Below, in pieces: positions 40,334-48,723 of a stretch of DNA of 64,000 nucleotides. The notes under the pieces were generated by a model. The model saw only the letters and a list, made by a program, of their open reading frames with translations, had not been told where the DNA came from and did no database searches. The position numbers were made by a program, and so were the translations under genes. The DNA lies in NCBI GenBank assembly GCA_963844885.1, contig CAWJQA010000007.1:248001-312000 (forward strand), read 5' to 3'. Every line of letters starts with the position of its first letter. Position 1 is the first letter of the stretch. The DNA is from DATMER01 sp963844885 (lineage in GTDB: Bacteria; Acidobacteriota; Thermoanaerobaculia; Multivoradales; UBA5704).

Positions 40334-42087
40334 GCGAGCTCGTCCTGGACGGCAGCTCCCTCAACGTCGAGGATCTCGCCCGCGCCGCACGCGACCCGAG
40401 GGTGCGGGTCGAGATCGCCGATACCGCCATGGAGCGGGTCCTTCTGAGCCACCGGCAGATTGAGGAGATTGTCCGCAAATACCGGGAGGACTATGCGGCC
40501 GGCCGGGCGGGAGTTCTCGACTACGGCATCACCACCGGCTTCGGTGAGTTCAAGAACATCCCGGTCTCGCCCGATCAGCTCGAAGAGCTGCAGTGCAACA
40601 TCCTCCTCAGCCACGCGACCGGCGTGGGGGAGACCGCGGACGACCTCCACCCGTCGAACTTCTTCGAGCCCGAGGTGGTGAGGGCGGCGCTGATCATCCG
40701 CCTCAACGCCTTCCTCAAGGGGTGCTCCGGCATCCGCCAGGAGATGGTGCGGGTCGTCCAGGCGATGATCAACCGCGGTGTCGTCCCCCTGGTGCCCATC
40801 CGCGGCTCGGTCGGATCGAGCGGCGACCTCTGCCCGCTCTCCCACCTTTTCGTGGTGGTCCTCGGCCACGGCCGCTACTTCCTGGTCCGCGAGCCGGACG
40901 ACCTGCTCTACAAGACCCGCGACCTGCGCAGCGGCCTGGAAGCGCTGCGGAGCGATCTGGGGATCGACGTTCCGAGGCCGTCCTTCAAGGAAGGCCTGGC
41001 GCTGACCAACGGCGCGACCTTCACCGCGGCCCTGCTGGCGCTGGCCGTCCACGACTCCGGGCATCTGGCGCGGGTGGCGGACACGGCGCTGTCGCTCAGC
41101 CTGGAAGCGGTCTGCGGCTGCGCCCGGGCGTTCGACCGCCGGATCCACGAGGTCCGCGGCCACGCCGGCCAGATCGACAGTGCCGCCCGCGTCCGCGAGC
41201 AGCTCAAGGGCAGCCGCCTCATCGAGCGGGCGGGCGCGGTGCAAGACGTCTACTCCCTGCGCTGCGGCCCGACCGTGCATGGCGCCGTCCGCGACACGCT
41301 CGCCTACGCGCGCAAGGTGGTCGAAGCCGAGATCAACGCCGCCACGGACAACCCGCTCTTCTTTCCGAAGGCCGACGACTGGTTCGACCTGGAGTTCAAG
41401 GACAACTGGCCGGAAGGCTACCGGGGAGACCAGCGCATCTCCTTCTCGGCCGGCAACTTCCACGGCGAGCCCGTGGGTTTCGCCGCGGACTTCCTGGCGA
41501 TCGGCCTCGCCGAGCTGGCGGACATCTCCGAGCGGCGTATCCAGATGCTGCTCGACGCCCACCACAACCGCAACCTGCCCTCGAACCTCATCCCGCACCG
41601 GGGGGTGAATTCCGGCTGGATGATCGCGCAATACACGGCGGCCGGAGTGGTCTCGGAAAACAAGATCCTCACCCATCCCGCCTCGGTGGACTCGATCCCC
41701 ACCTCCGCGAACTCCGAGGACCACAACGCCATGGGGATCATCGCGGCGCGCAAGCTGAGGACGGTGCTGCGCAACGCCCAGGCCGTCCTCGCGATCGAGC
41801 TGCTGGCCGCGGCCCAGGGAGTGGAGTGGCGTGTAGGCATGATGCTGGACCCGCGAGGCACCCAGAAATCCCTCGACTGGAAGGAGGCGGACGAGGAAGC
41901 GAGCCGCTTCCGCGAAGCGACCGCTCCCGAGCGCCGCGACTCCATCGCCGCCGCCCTGGGGGAAGGCACCCGCCGCGCCTACCTGAAGATCCGCCAGCTC
42001 GCCACGCCCCTTCTCGCCGACGACCGCACCTTGGATGGAGACATCCGCAGCGTACGGGCGGCGGTCGAGCGCAACGCGCTGGTGTAG
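40330..42087 (+). CDS. Histidine/aromatic ammonia-lyase family enzyme
   Basis: A 585-aa MIO enzyme. GTG 40330 overlaps the hisS stop. Family marks: YGITTGFGEFKN, NILLSHATGVGE, GSVGSSGDLCPLSH, EGLALTNGATF, SAARVREQLKGS, QDVYSLRCGPTVHG, EINAATDNPLFF, SAGNFHGEPVGF, DSIPTSANSEDHNAMG. Ordinary HutH is about 510 aa; here the extra length comes partly from a longer loop (KADDWFDLEFKDNWPEGYRG). The MIO tripeptide is Ser-Ser-Gly instead of Ala-Ser-Gly. It most likely converts histidine to urocanate, but a different amino acid is possible. Co-transcription with hisS would tie histidine use to charging. Confidence 0.88.
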   Translation: MSELVLDGSSLNVEDLARAARDPRVRVEIADTAMERVLLSHRQIEEIVRKYREDYAAGRAGVLDYGITTGFGEFKNIPVSPDQLEELQCNILLSHATGVGETADDLHPSNFFEPEVVRAALIIRLNAFLKGCSGIRQEMVRVVQAMINRGVVPLVPIRGSVGSSGDLCPLSHLFVVVLGHGRYFLVREPDDLLYKTRDLRSGLEALRSDLGIDVPRPSFKEGLALTNGATFTAALLALAVHDSGHLARVADTALSLSLEAVCGCARAFDRRIHEVRGHAGQIDSAARVREQLKGSRLIERAGAVQDVYSLRCGPTVHGAVRDTLAYARKVVEAEINAATDNPLFFPKADDWFDLEFKDNWPEGYRGDQRISFSAGNFHGEPVGFAADFLAIGLAELADISERRIQMLLDAHHNRNLPSNLIPHRGVNSGWMIAQYTAAGVVSENKILTHPASVDSIPTSANSEDHNAMGIIAARKLRTVLRNAQAVLAIELLAAAQGVEWRVGMMLDPRGTQKSLDWKEADEEASRFREATAPERRDSIAAALGEGTRRAYLKIRQLATPLLADDRTLDGDIRSVRAAVERNALV

Positions 42088-42117
42088 AGGGTTGGCTCGA
42101 AGTAGTAGAATCAATCC

Positions 42118-42216
42118 ATGACAGACCGTCAACGGCTGCTGGAGGATGATCCGGTCCTGGCAGCGCTGAGGGAGGTTTTGGGTGGGGATTGTTCCGCGGC
42201 CCGGGAATGGTGCTAG
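42118..42216 (+). CDS. Short open frame, likely a truncated gene start
   Basis: ATG 42118 encodes MTDRQRLLEDDPVLAALREV then LGGDCSAAREWC and a stop. The acidic amphipathic start resembles the beginning of a normal cytoplasmic protein, but it ends 4 bases into the convergent 42213 gene. Probably a gene cut off by insertion of the accessory segment 42.2-44.2 kb. Confidence 0.3.
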   Translation: MTDRQRLLEDDPVLAALREVLGGDCSAAREWC

Positions 42217-42719
42217 TAGCCGATGATGACGATTCCCCGAAGTGGCAGCGTAAGACGCCGGCTTGAAAATAGCGTGTCCATGAAGCGGCACACCTTGTCG
42301 AAGTCGTTGATGCCCCGATAGTTGTTCCGGACTGCGATGGCTAGATAGAAGACGTCGTGCATCATGCAAGCCTGAAAGAGATCCTTCAGGAACTGATTGT
42401 TGACGACCCCGCGTCCAGCTTCCACTTCGACGACGAAACCTTCTGTTGGATGATAGGCGTCGGTCTCGAATGATTTTTCAGGCCGGCCATTCAAGCCAAA
42501 GAGAACGGGAACAGAGATCTTGTCCGCTTTAGCCTTGCCGGATTCAACAATAAATCCTAGCGACCTTAAGCTTTGAGCTACCTGGGCCAAGACACCGTTG
42601 CTATCCAGATTGTTTTTTGCCGAGTCAATCGTCTCTTCGGTCGATTCGAACGCCTTCACTACGTCGCGAACCAGGTCGCTTGCTTGGCTGGACTTAGGAT
42701 AGTACATCCATTGAATCAT
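42213..42719 (-). CDS. Probable PD-(D/E)XK nuclease-fold protein
   Basis: A 168-aa protein; ATG 42719 begins MIQWMYYPKSSQASDLVRDV, with AGGA 8 bases upstream. It has helical segments, then the pattern FETDAYHPTEGFVVEVEAGR, in which Asp, and the E-x-E of VVEVEAGR, match the beta-hairpin active site of PD-(D/E)XK enzymes, followed by QFLKDLFQACMMHDVFYLAI. It resembles stand-alone restriction-endonuclease-like proteins. No methylase is beside it. GC content is lower than in flanking housekeeping genes, suggesting transfer. Possible roles: orphan nuclease in defence or DNA repair. Confidence 0.6.
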   Translation of the reverse strand: MIQWMYYPKSSQASDLVRDVVKAFESTEETIDSAKNNLDSNGVLAQVAQSLRSLGFIVESGKAKADKISVPVLFGLNGRPEKSFETDAYHPTEGFVVEVEAGRGVVNNQFLKDLFQACMMHDVFYLAIAVRNNYRGINDFDKVCRFMDTLFSSRRLTLPLRGIVIIGY

Positions 42720-42849
42720 AGATCGTCCTGGAAATCGGCCTCTGCTTCGTGGTGCTAGAAGTGGGACCCCTTGTGACCCATGATGGACTGCGAGGCCGAG
42801 TTGAGGCAAGTCGAAGCTTTTCTGTGATCGAAATCGATTACGGAGGAAT

Positions 42850-43056
42850 ATGGGAGAATACTTGAGAGGGAGAGTTGTCGCCGAAGTCAGGCATCGCGGG
42901 CTGCTACGCAGAGATCGCTACCCGCGACTTGACGCCGGGTCGGCGTACCGCAGGCGACCGGGGCCGTCACAATCTGGCGGCACTATCGCGGTCCGCATCA
43001 TCTCCGCTCGTCGCGCGACCAGGCAAGAGCGGCAGCGCTGTGAGGTCACTTCATGA
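42850..43056 (+). pseudogene. Decayed BrnT-like toxin gene
   Basis: The frame ends IAVRIISARRATRQERQRCE and VTS, the characteristic C-terminus of BrnT toxins (RIISARRAT-R-ER). The upstream part does not show the rest of the BrnT fold, so only the 3' end survives. Its stop overlaps the ATG of the next remnant, the normal brnT-brnA arrangement. Confidence 0.55.
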
Positions 43057-43183
43057 AACGCGAGTACGATTTCTCCAAAGCCGAGCGAGGGAAGCTCTTG
43101 AGGTTGGAGACCTGGTCAACGATCTCCTCAAGAAAGACATCGCCTTGATCGAGGCGCTCAAGCGCTATTACCCACCCATCTAG
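43053..43183 (+). pseudogene. Decayed BrnA-like antitoxin gene
   Basis: ATG 43053 encodes MKREYDFSKAERGK, a typical start of antitoxins linked to BrnT. After about 50 bases the frame is lost, and in another frame VGDLVNDLLKKDIALIEALK, the C-terminal part of such antitoxins, appears up to 43183. A central deletion with frame change has removed the DNA-binding region. Confidence 0.6.
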
Positions 43184-43196
43184 CTGGCGATGCTCT

Positions 43197-44204
43197 TCAA
43201 CTCAGCGGGGATGTGAGGGGTTCGATTTTTGCCGACTTGCTAGGAAAAAGTGTCCAGGCGAAGCCGCTCCAAGGCATGATCCAGGATCGGAACTCCACCG
43301 AGAAAAAGCCAGGAGCGCTCGTATGATGGTCGGGTTTGGTATCGAGGAGGAACGGAATGAACTGCAGTTCGAGCTCCTTGGGGTACACAATGGCGATGTC
43401 GACGTGCCGGGAGGGGACGACCATCCTCCATGTGTTGAAGCGATTCGAATCAACCAAATAGGTGGCTTGGACTGTCACGTCCAACCGGTCCACCTTTCGG
43501 AACGGCTTCAGGCTGAGCTCGTAGTTGACAAGCCCATTGGTCTCTTTTCTGTCCAGCTCCTCTCTCGTCCACGCCAACTGGTTGAAATCACTCAGCTCCC
43601 CCATGTAGCTAGGTGGAATCTGCACCTCGAAGCGGAGACTCTCCACATCGAGGGTCTCCTCGTTGGTTCCCCAGATGATCTTTTCCTGGATGCCGTCCTG
43701 CCCCGTTCGACACACATAGCTCAGAGTCTCGGCCAAGCGCAGGCGGTCTGGCGAATCGACCGTTATCCGCAGTGCCTCGCGTATCTCCTCCCGGTACGGC
43801 TCGACGATATATTTGTGGATGCTATTCAGGCAGTAGCGAAGGAAGCGGCCTTCTTGATCGATGTCGTCCCTCTTGTGATATTTTTTGAAGACCTCGATCT
43901 GATAATCCGTGAGTTGGTCGGGGCTCAGCCTCTCCAGGTATGCAGGGCGAAGCACGATGTTCATCAGCCCGTCTTCGAAGTAGTCCTTCCAGCTTTGCAT
44001 GTCCAGAATCATGCTGACGAGCCCAAGCGAGAGCAGCGTTGTGGCACCGAAGAGGAGGAGGTCGAGAGAGACCTTCATGAGGGTCCTGTCAGCGGGTTGC
44101 TCCAAGGCGTTCACGTAAACGGCAAACAAGGCCAGGAGTACGCCGCTCGTGCAGAAAGCCACGCCCCATAAGGTAGTCTTCTTCCTGGGCAATATGGTCT
44201 CCAT
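43197..44204 (-). CDS. Hypothetical two-span membrane protein
   Basis: A 335-aa protein. Residues 11-33 (LWGVAFCTSGVLLALFAVYV) and 45-68 (LDLLLFGATTLLSLGLVSMI) are membrane spans; the rest is a cytoplasmic-type domain with MNIVLRPAYLERLSPDQLTD, LRYCLNSIHKYIVEPYREEI and beta-rich sequence to the end. The ATG at 44204 has GGAGGAAA upstream (GAACTGGAGGAAAGC). Lower GC than neighbours. Not recognised. Similar membrane-plus-sensor shapes occur in defence islands, but nothing proves that here. Confidence 0.6.
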   Translation of the reverse strand: METILPRKKTTLWGVAFCTSGVLLALFAVYVNALEQPADRTLMKVSLDLLLFGATTLLSLGLVSMILDMQSWKDYFEDGLMNIVLRPAYLERLSPDQLTDYQIEVFKKYHKRDDIDQEGRFLRYCLNSIHKYIVEPYREEIREALRITVDSPDRLRLAETLSYVCRTGQDGIQEKIIWGTNEETLDVESLRFEVQIPPSYMGELSDFNQLAWTREELDRKETNGLVNYELSLKPFRKVDRLDVTVQATYLVDSNRFNTWRMVVPSRHVDIAIVYPKELELQFIPFLLDTKPDHHTSAPGFFSVEFRSWIMPWSGFAWTLFPSKSAKIEPLTSPLS

Positions 44205-44563
44205 GCTTTCCTCCAGTTCCGGATTCTTACGGTTAGTCTGCGCTGTCCGCCACCCTCAGAAGCCCGCCTTCCCGGCCCAGATCGATCCCCATCGCTGCTC
44301 TCCTTGGCCTGAAAGGGAGTGGAGCGCACGGAAATGCACGAGATGGTGAACGGGGAAGCGGGATGGGGTAAGACAAGCCTCCATGATCGCGCTCTTCCAT
44401 GGATCACTCAAGCCTATGATTTCCGCCTCATTTCGGTATACTTGTATGCATCCATAAGTAGCCGGCGAGGATGCTGGGGGCGCCCTCTCCCGCGAAGCGG
44501 GGGAGGGGCGACGCGTAACCCGGCCCGCCGGAAGCATCTGGCGACTCGCCGGAGGGATAAGGC
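44205..44563. other. Intergenic stretch with REP palindrome
   Basis: Holds the probable promoter of the 44204 gene at its left side and, at 44483-44508, CCCTCTCCCGC-GAA-GCGGGGGAGGGG, a CCCTCTCC-class palindrome. No convincing gene on either strand. Confidence 0.5.
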
Positions 44564-44998
44564 CTACTCCGACTCCTCGATCAGCCGCAGCTTCCAGACG
44601 CCGCCGATCCGGATGGCGTGGACCTGGACCACATGGGGTTTGGTGTCGTCGTACCAGAGTTGGACCGGGACCACGGCGTTGTCGCCGGTAACCCGGACCT
44701 GCGAGCGGTCGACAGTGACCCGATTCGGGTCGTCCTGCGCCTGGAGGATAGGGTCGTATTCACGGTCGTGCTTCAGGAAGGCGTCGAACCAGGCGACGAG
44801 CTCCGGAGCGATGCGCTTGTCCTTGCGGTAGACATGGTCGCCGAGCGGGTCGGCTCCCTTTTCCATCTGATCGACATACCATTGGTAGTACTGTTCCACC
44901 GCCATTGCGGCGTCCGTCGCGGCGGCGGTCGGAGGTGCGGGATGAGGAGCCGGCGTTTCCGTGGCGAGAAGGCTCAAGAGGAGAAGAGTGAAAATCAT
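44564..44998 (-). CDS. Small secreted protein, NTF2/DUF3828-like
   Basis: A 144-aa protein with a signal peptide (MIFTLLLLSLLATETPA). The mature part follows the pattern of DUF3828/NTF2-like secreted proteins: AMAVEQYYQWYVDQMEKG, LVAWFDAFLKHDREYDPI and, near the end, VVPVQLWYDDTKPHVVQVHA and GVWKLRLIEE. Such cone-shaped folds are often used as scaffolds or lysozyme-inhibitor-like periplasmic proteins; no catalytic role is visible. Stands alone. Confidence 0.65.
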   Translation of the reverse strand: MIFTLLLLSLLATETPAPHPAPPTAAATDAAMAVEQYYQWYVDQMEKGADPLGDHVYRKDKRIAPELVAWFDAFLKHDREYDPILQAQDDPNRVTVDRSQVRVTGDNAVVPVQLWYDDTKPHVVQVHAIRIGGVWKLRLIEESE

Positions 44999-45055
44999 GC
45001 CTCAGTCTATCCCAGGTCCGAAGCTCCTCTCCATTCAGGTAGCAGTTCGAGTAAC

Positions 45056-45090
45056 GGGTTGACCGATCCCGGGGAGGGATCGGTCAACCC
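45056..45090. terminator. Perfect 15-bp hairpin terminator
   Basis: GGGTTGACCGATCCC (45056-45070), loop GGGGA, GGGATCGGTCAACCC (45076-45090). It lies just past the stop of the Cys-rich peptide gene (minus strand) and before the start side of the 44564 gene. No T tract. Confidence 0.75.
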
Positions 45091-45100
45091 CGGCTTGCGT

Positions 45101-45274
45101 TCAGAAGGGGCTCAGGCACTTGTCGCAGAAATGCGAGCCGCTGTGCCCGGCTTCCCGGTTGCAGGAACCTTTCCAGGTGTTCGGGCAGTCGCCGTGAGAC
45201 ACTCCGCACTCGGAGTTGGCGTGCTTGCCGCAGTAGTGAACCTGGTCTTTCTTGTCTTCTGGCTTCTTGGCCAT
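45101..45274 (-). CDS. Cys/His-rich 57-residue peptide, divergent from the radical SAM gene
   Basis: ATG 45274 (GGAGGTGGAC upstream) encodes a hydrophilic peptide: a charged leader of about 10 residues (AKKPEDKKDQ), then VHYCGKHANSECGVSHGDC, NTWKGSCNREAGHSGSHFCD and KCLSPF. Six cysteines and five histidines in 45 residues allow either a zinc ribbon or a modified peptide. There is no signal peptide. It starts 203 bases from the divergent radical SAM gene with a PqqD-like region, so it is a candidate precursor peptide; a small zinc protein is the plain alternative. A perfect terminator follows its stop. Confidence 0.65.
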   Translation of the reverse strand: MAKKPEDKKDQVHYCGKHANSECGVSHGDCPNTWKGSCNREAGHSGSHFCDKCLSPF

Positions 45275-45477
45275 GATGTCCACCTCCCTCTCCAACCGGA
45301 GAGACAAAACCAGACTGACAGCCGGCCGCCGGCCCGGCAACGACCGCGGGGGTAGGCCGCGGCCCGCCTGCCGAGCGCCTCGATACCTACCCGGCGGTGT
45401 GGTGTGGCTGCCGGGAGCCCCGGGCACGATAGCAGAGCGGTATCCAGCCCACCCCTGGTCCCAGGAGGTGATCCATC

Positions 45478-46914
45478 ATGAGAAACAAAAAGGACACACG
45501 GACGGCTGAGGAGAAGAAAAAAGCCCTGAAGACGGCTCTCCGGCAGGCCGGGCTCGATGCCTATTCTCCGGCTTTCCCTCCGGAGCCGGTGGCCGTCGCG
45601 GAAGGTCCGGAGAGGGTTGGCGTGTCTGTGTCCCCCGAATCCCGGCTGGCCCTGGATCCGCAACTCTGCCTCAAGAACGACGTCGACCGGGCGGTCCTCA
45701 TCACCCGGCCGCAGCCTCTGAGTTGTGACAAGAGCTACGCCGTCCGGCTGCTGCATCCCGGCGAGGCTCTCCTGCTTTCTCTTTTCGACGGCGACCGCAC
45801 GGTCCACGACGTCGCCGGACTATGGTCCGACCTCTCCGGCAAGAAGCCCGAGTCCGCCGCCGCGGACGTGGACCGCGTCCTCGCCTTCTACACCACCGGC
45901 GAATCCGCGGAGCTCGGTGCCTTCCTCGAAATGGACGAGCGGAACCGCCGTACCGTCCGGCAGTACGATCCCATGGATTTCGTGATGCCGGCGAGCCGCG
46001 TGAATCTGACGGATCCGAGACTTCGGAAGCCGTACATGATCTCCTATCTGCCCACGCTGTTCTGTCCACAGAAGTGTGTCTACTGCAACGCGAGGCCGTC
46101 TCCAAGGCCGGAAGACGATCTGATCGCGCTGGCGCGGTTGCAGGAGGTCTTCGCCGAGCTGCGCGGGCTGGGAGTGGACGTGATCCGGTTGACCGGCGGC
46201 GATCCGTTCGCGCGCAAGGACATGTTCGACGTCCTCGAATCGGTCTTCGAGGAGGGGTTGATCCCCGACATCCCCACCCGGCTCGGACTGACCTATTACG
46301 AGGCGCTCCGCTTGAAAGACATGGGCGTGAAGCTCGTGCAGGTGAGCCTGGACACGACCGATCCCACGATCCTCGATCGCATGGTGGGACTGAAAGGCTA
46401 TCACCACCGCGTTTTCCGGATGTTCGACAATCTCCGCCACGCCGGCCTGAGCGTGCGGGTACACACCGTACTGACGCCGATGAACGCGGCGACGGTCGGG
46501 CGGCTGATCGATTTCCTGGGCGGGCTCGGGAACGTTTCGAAGCTCACCCTCGCGCCGTACGGCCGGTCGCTGTTCTGCAACCGGGGAAAGGTGTTCCTCG
46601 ACACGGAGGACCGTGATCTGGTGGATCAGCAGACGACCGACAGGGCGCCGCTCTATCCGCAGATGAGGATCGCGCTGAACGGGGAGCAGGCGCAATGCAC
46701 GGCCAACCAGCACGGTTTTTCGATCCTGCCGGACGGCCGGGTGACGGTGTGCGAGGAGCTGTACGACGATCCGAATTCGGTGATCGGCGATCTCCGCGGC
46801 CAGTCCGTCATGGAGGCTTGGACGTCGCCGCGCGCGCTCTCGCTGGCGCCTCCCGGCACGCTGGCGGAGTTGGCCGGCTCCTGCACGAGCTGCCGCCTGG
46901 CCGGCTCCGCATGA
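45478..46914 (+). CDS. Radical SAM enzyme with PqqD-like (RRE) region and C-terminal Fe-S cysteines
   Basis: A 478-aa enzyme. The ATG is preceded by AGGAGGTGATC, a near-perfect ribosome site. Residues 1-60 are a charged extension. Residues about 65-140 (DVDRAVLITRP, YAVRLLHPGEALLLSLFDGD, RTVHDVAGLW) look like a PqqD-type peptide-recognition domain. The radical SAM cluster motif is CPQKCVYC (Cys196, 200, 203), with RLTGGDPFARKD and VSLDTTD as SAM-barrel motifs. C-terminal cysteines at about 407, 425, 469 and 472 (VCEELYDDPNSVIGDLRGQS) form a SPASM/twitch-like auxiliary cluster site. This layout is typical of RiPP maturases. Substrate unknown. Confidence 0.88.
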   Translation: MRNKKDTRTAEEKKKALKTALRQAGLDAYSPAFPPEPVAVAEGPERVGVSVSPESRLALDPQLCLKNDVDRAVLITRPQPLSCDKSYAVRLLHPGEALLLSLFDGDRTVHDVAGLWSDLSGKKPESAAADVDRVLAFYTTGESAELGAFLEMDERNRRTVRQYDPMDFVMPASRVNLTDPRLRKPYMISYLPTLFCPQKCVYCNARPSPRPEDDLIALARLQEVFAELRGLGVDVIRLTGGDPFARKDMFDVLESVFEEGLIPDIPTRLGLTYYEALRLKDMGVKLVQVSLDTTDPTILDRMVGLKGYHHRVFRMFDNLRHAGLSVRVHTVLTPMNAATVGRLIDFLGGLGNVSKLTLAPYGRSLFCNRGKVFLDTEDRDLVDQQTTDRAPLYPQMRIALNGEQAQCTANQHGFSILPDGRVTVCEELYDDPNSVIGDLRGQSVMEAWTSPRALSLAPPGTLAELAGSCTSCRLAGSA

Positions 46915-48543
46915 TCACTTCGCGGGCGGCTTGCCCTGAAGATGAAAACGCCGGTACCAGGTGCGTCCGGACTCGGGTTCCACGGCGACGATCCCCCAGA
47001 GGAAAGCCGACTTGTCCGGAACCTCGACCTCGATGAAGCCGGCGTCATCGATCCGCGCCGCCTTGCGGTCGAAGCGGAGGACGTTCGGCGCGCCGGTCTG
47101 CAGGGTGGGCTCGAGCACCACGTTGTAAAGGTCGAACTTGTGGCCGGCCAGCTCCTGCGGCCAGCCTGCCTCGTAGCGGAGCATCGTCCGGCCGGCGTCG
47201 GTGCGGCCGAGGATATTGCCGGGCAGGTTGTGATAATCGAGCCGCACGCGGCTGCGCGAGCGCTGCGCCGCGGCGTCGCCTTCGATCAGATCGACGATCA
47301 GCATCCGCCGCGCCTCTTCGCTGAGGCCGCGATATGTCTCCCTCACCTTGAGCGAGCCCGCCGACCAGGCCTGCACGCCGGGCCGTTTGATCACGATGTC
47401 GATCTTCGCCCGCGTGACGGCGCGGGTCTGTTCGTTCAGATAAAAACCGGCCTCGTAGTAGGCGGCGGTCGAGTTGGCGGCCCGCTCGGACATCTGAGCG
47501 GTATCGACGCCGCCGAGATAGAGGCCGCCGCTGTTGAGGGCCATGTGTTGCAGCGAGGTGTCGAGGAAACTGTTCGCGGCGCCCTTGTCGTCGAGGTTGA
47601 CGAAGAGGCTCATGACACCGGTATCCGCGAGCTCGCGGAGAGGTTTGTCGTAGAGTCCGTGAAGCCCGCGGTACTGATAGCTCTTGAAGTTGGCCCAGGC
47701 CGAAGACTGGACACCGAACTGCAGGCCGACGTTGCTGCCTTCCCAGTAGAGCGTCGGATCGATACCCTGGGACAGAAAAACGAGAAGCTTGGGCTCGTTG
47801 ATGCGCTGGAACTGCTCGGCGAGAGTCTGGAGCGAATCGGAGAGGCCGCGGGCGGTGCTCTCGATCTGGGCCTGGGAGTTGGTCCGCATGGCGTATTCGA
47901 TCGCGCTGTTCTGGCTTCCCGGGACGCCATTCCGGCGTCGCCCGCCTTCATAGAGGTCCACGTTGGAATCGGCCTGAGCGTCGAGCTGGCCGATTTCGGG
48001 CTTCATCTCGAGGATGCGCTCGATCACTTTTTTCTTGCCCGCGGCATCGGCCGTGACCGGTCCGAGCTCCTGCTCGAGGCCCGACTTGAAGTCGTGGACC
48101 ACGAGGTAGAGGTAGTCGCTCTCCGGCGAATCCTCGATCATCTTCCGGGCGAACGCCTGGGCTTTCTGGAACCCGGCCACGCGGGAGAAAGCGACGTCGA
48201 AGAAAAGCACCACGTGACGGTGGACGGAGGCGGGATGGGAGCCGTCGTTCTCCGCCGTCGCGACGGCCAACGCCGTTCCCGGGCCGGAAGAGTGGCCGGA
48301 GCTGTCGAAGGTATCGATCGGGACTGCCTTGCCGTCCACGAGGATCTCGACTTCATCCTGCTCGAGATCGAACACGGGTTTGCCGGCGGCGTCCACGGCG
48401 TAGAACGGAACGATCTTCATCTCGACGTCCACCGTCTCGCCAGCCGGCGGGACTTCCGGAATCTGAGCCGCGGTGGGCAGCGACAGGGTGAAACCGGCCA
48501 GGATCAGGGCCGGCAAGGATGAAGTCCTGCGAAGTCGACTCAT
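46915..48543 (-). CDS. Secreted VWFA-related domain protein
   Basis: A 542-aa exported protein; ATG 48543 follows GGAGGAGGAC. Signal peptide SLPALILAGFTLSLPTAAQ. Residues 30-90 (DVEMKIVPFYAVDAAGKPVF, LEQDEVEILVDGK) and the VWA-like core (HRHVVLFFDVAFSRVAGFQK, LLVFLSQGIDPTLYW, GVMSLFVNLDDKGA) match the acidobacterial VWFA-related family. The metal-site DxSxS is degenerate (FFDVAFS), so metal binding may be lost. A C-terminal beta region follows. Its stop codon abuts the convergent radical SAM stop. Possible surface or scaffold role; no proven link to the radical SAM gene. Confidence 0.8.
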   Translation of the reverse strand: MSRLRRTSSLPALILAGFTLSLPTAAQIPEVPPAGETVDVEMKIVPFYAVDAAGKPVFDLEQDEVEILVDGKAVPIDTFDSSGHSSGPGTALAVATAENDGSHPASVHRHVVLFFDVAFSRVAGFQKAQAFARKMIEDSPESDYLYLVVHDFKSGLEQELGPVTADAAGKKKVIERILEMKPEIGQLDAQADSNVDLYEGGRRRNGVPGSQNSAIEYAMRTNSQAQIESTARGLSDSLQTLAEQFQRINEPKLLVFLSQGIDPTLYWEGSNVGLQFGVQSSAWANFKSYQYRGLHGLYDKPLRELADTGVMSLFVNLDDKGAANSFLDTSLQHMALNSGGLYLGGVDTAQMSERAANSTAAYYEAGFYLNEQTRAVTRAKIDIVIKRPGVQAWSAGSLKVRETYRGLSEEARRMLIVDLIEGDAAAQRSRSRVRLDYHNLPGNILGRTDAGRTMLRYEAGWPQELAGHKFDLYNVVLEPTLQTGAPNVLRFDRKAARIDDAGFIEVEVPDKSAFLWGIVAVEPESGRTWYRRFHLQGKPPAK

Positions 48544-48723
48544 CGAGAAGTCCTCCTCCGAGACATGCCGCGGTTTCACAAGGGAAAGGACAGCAATTTT
48601 CATTCCCGCGCGGGGATGACCGGAGAGAGGGGGACGGTGCGACCTCGGGCGAGTCCGCAGCCGTCTTCAACAGAGGACGGCCGGGCGGAGAGCCGAAGCT
48701 CTCCACCCGGTGGCCGGGTCAAA

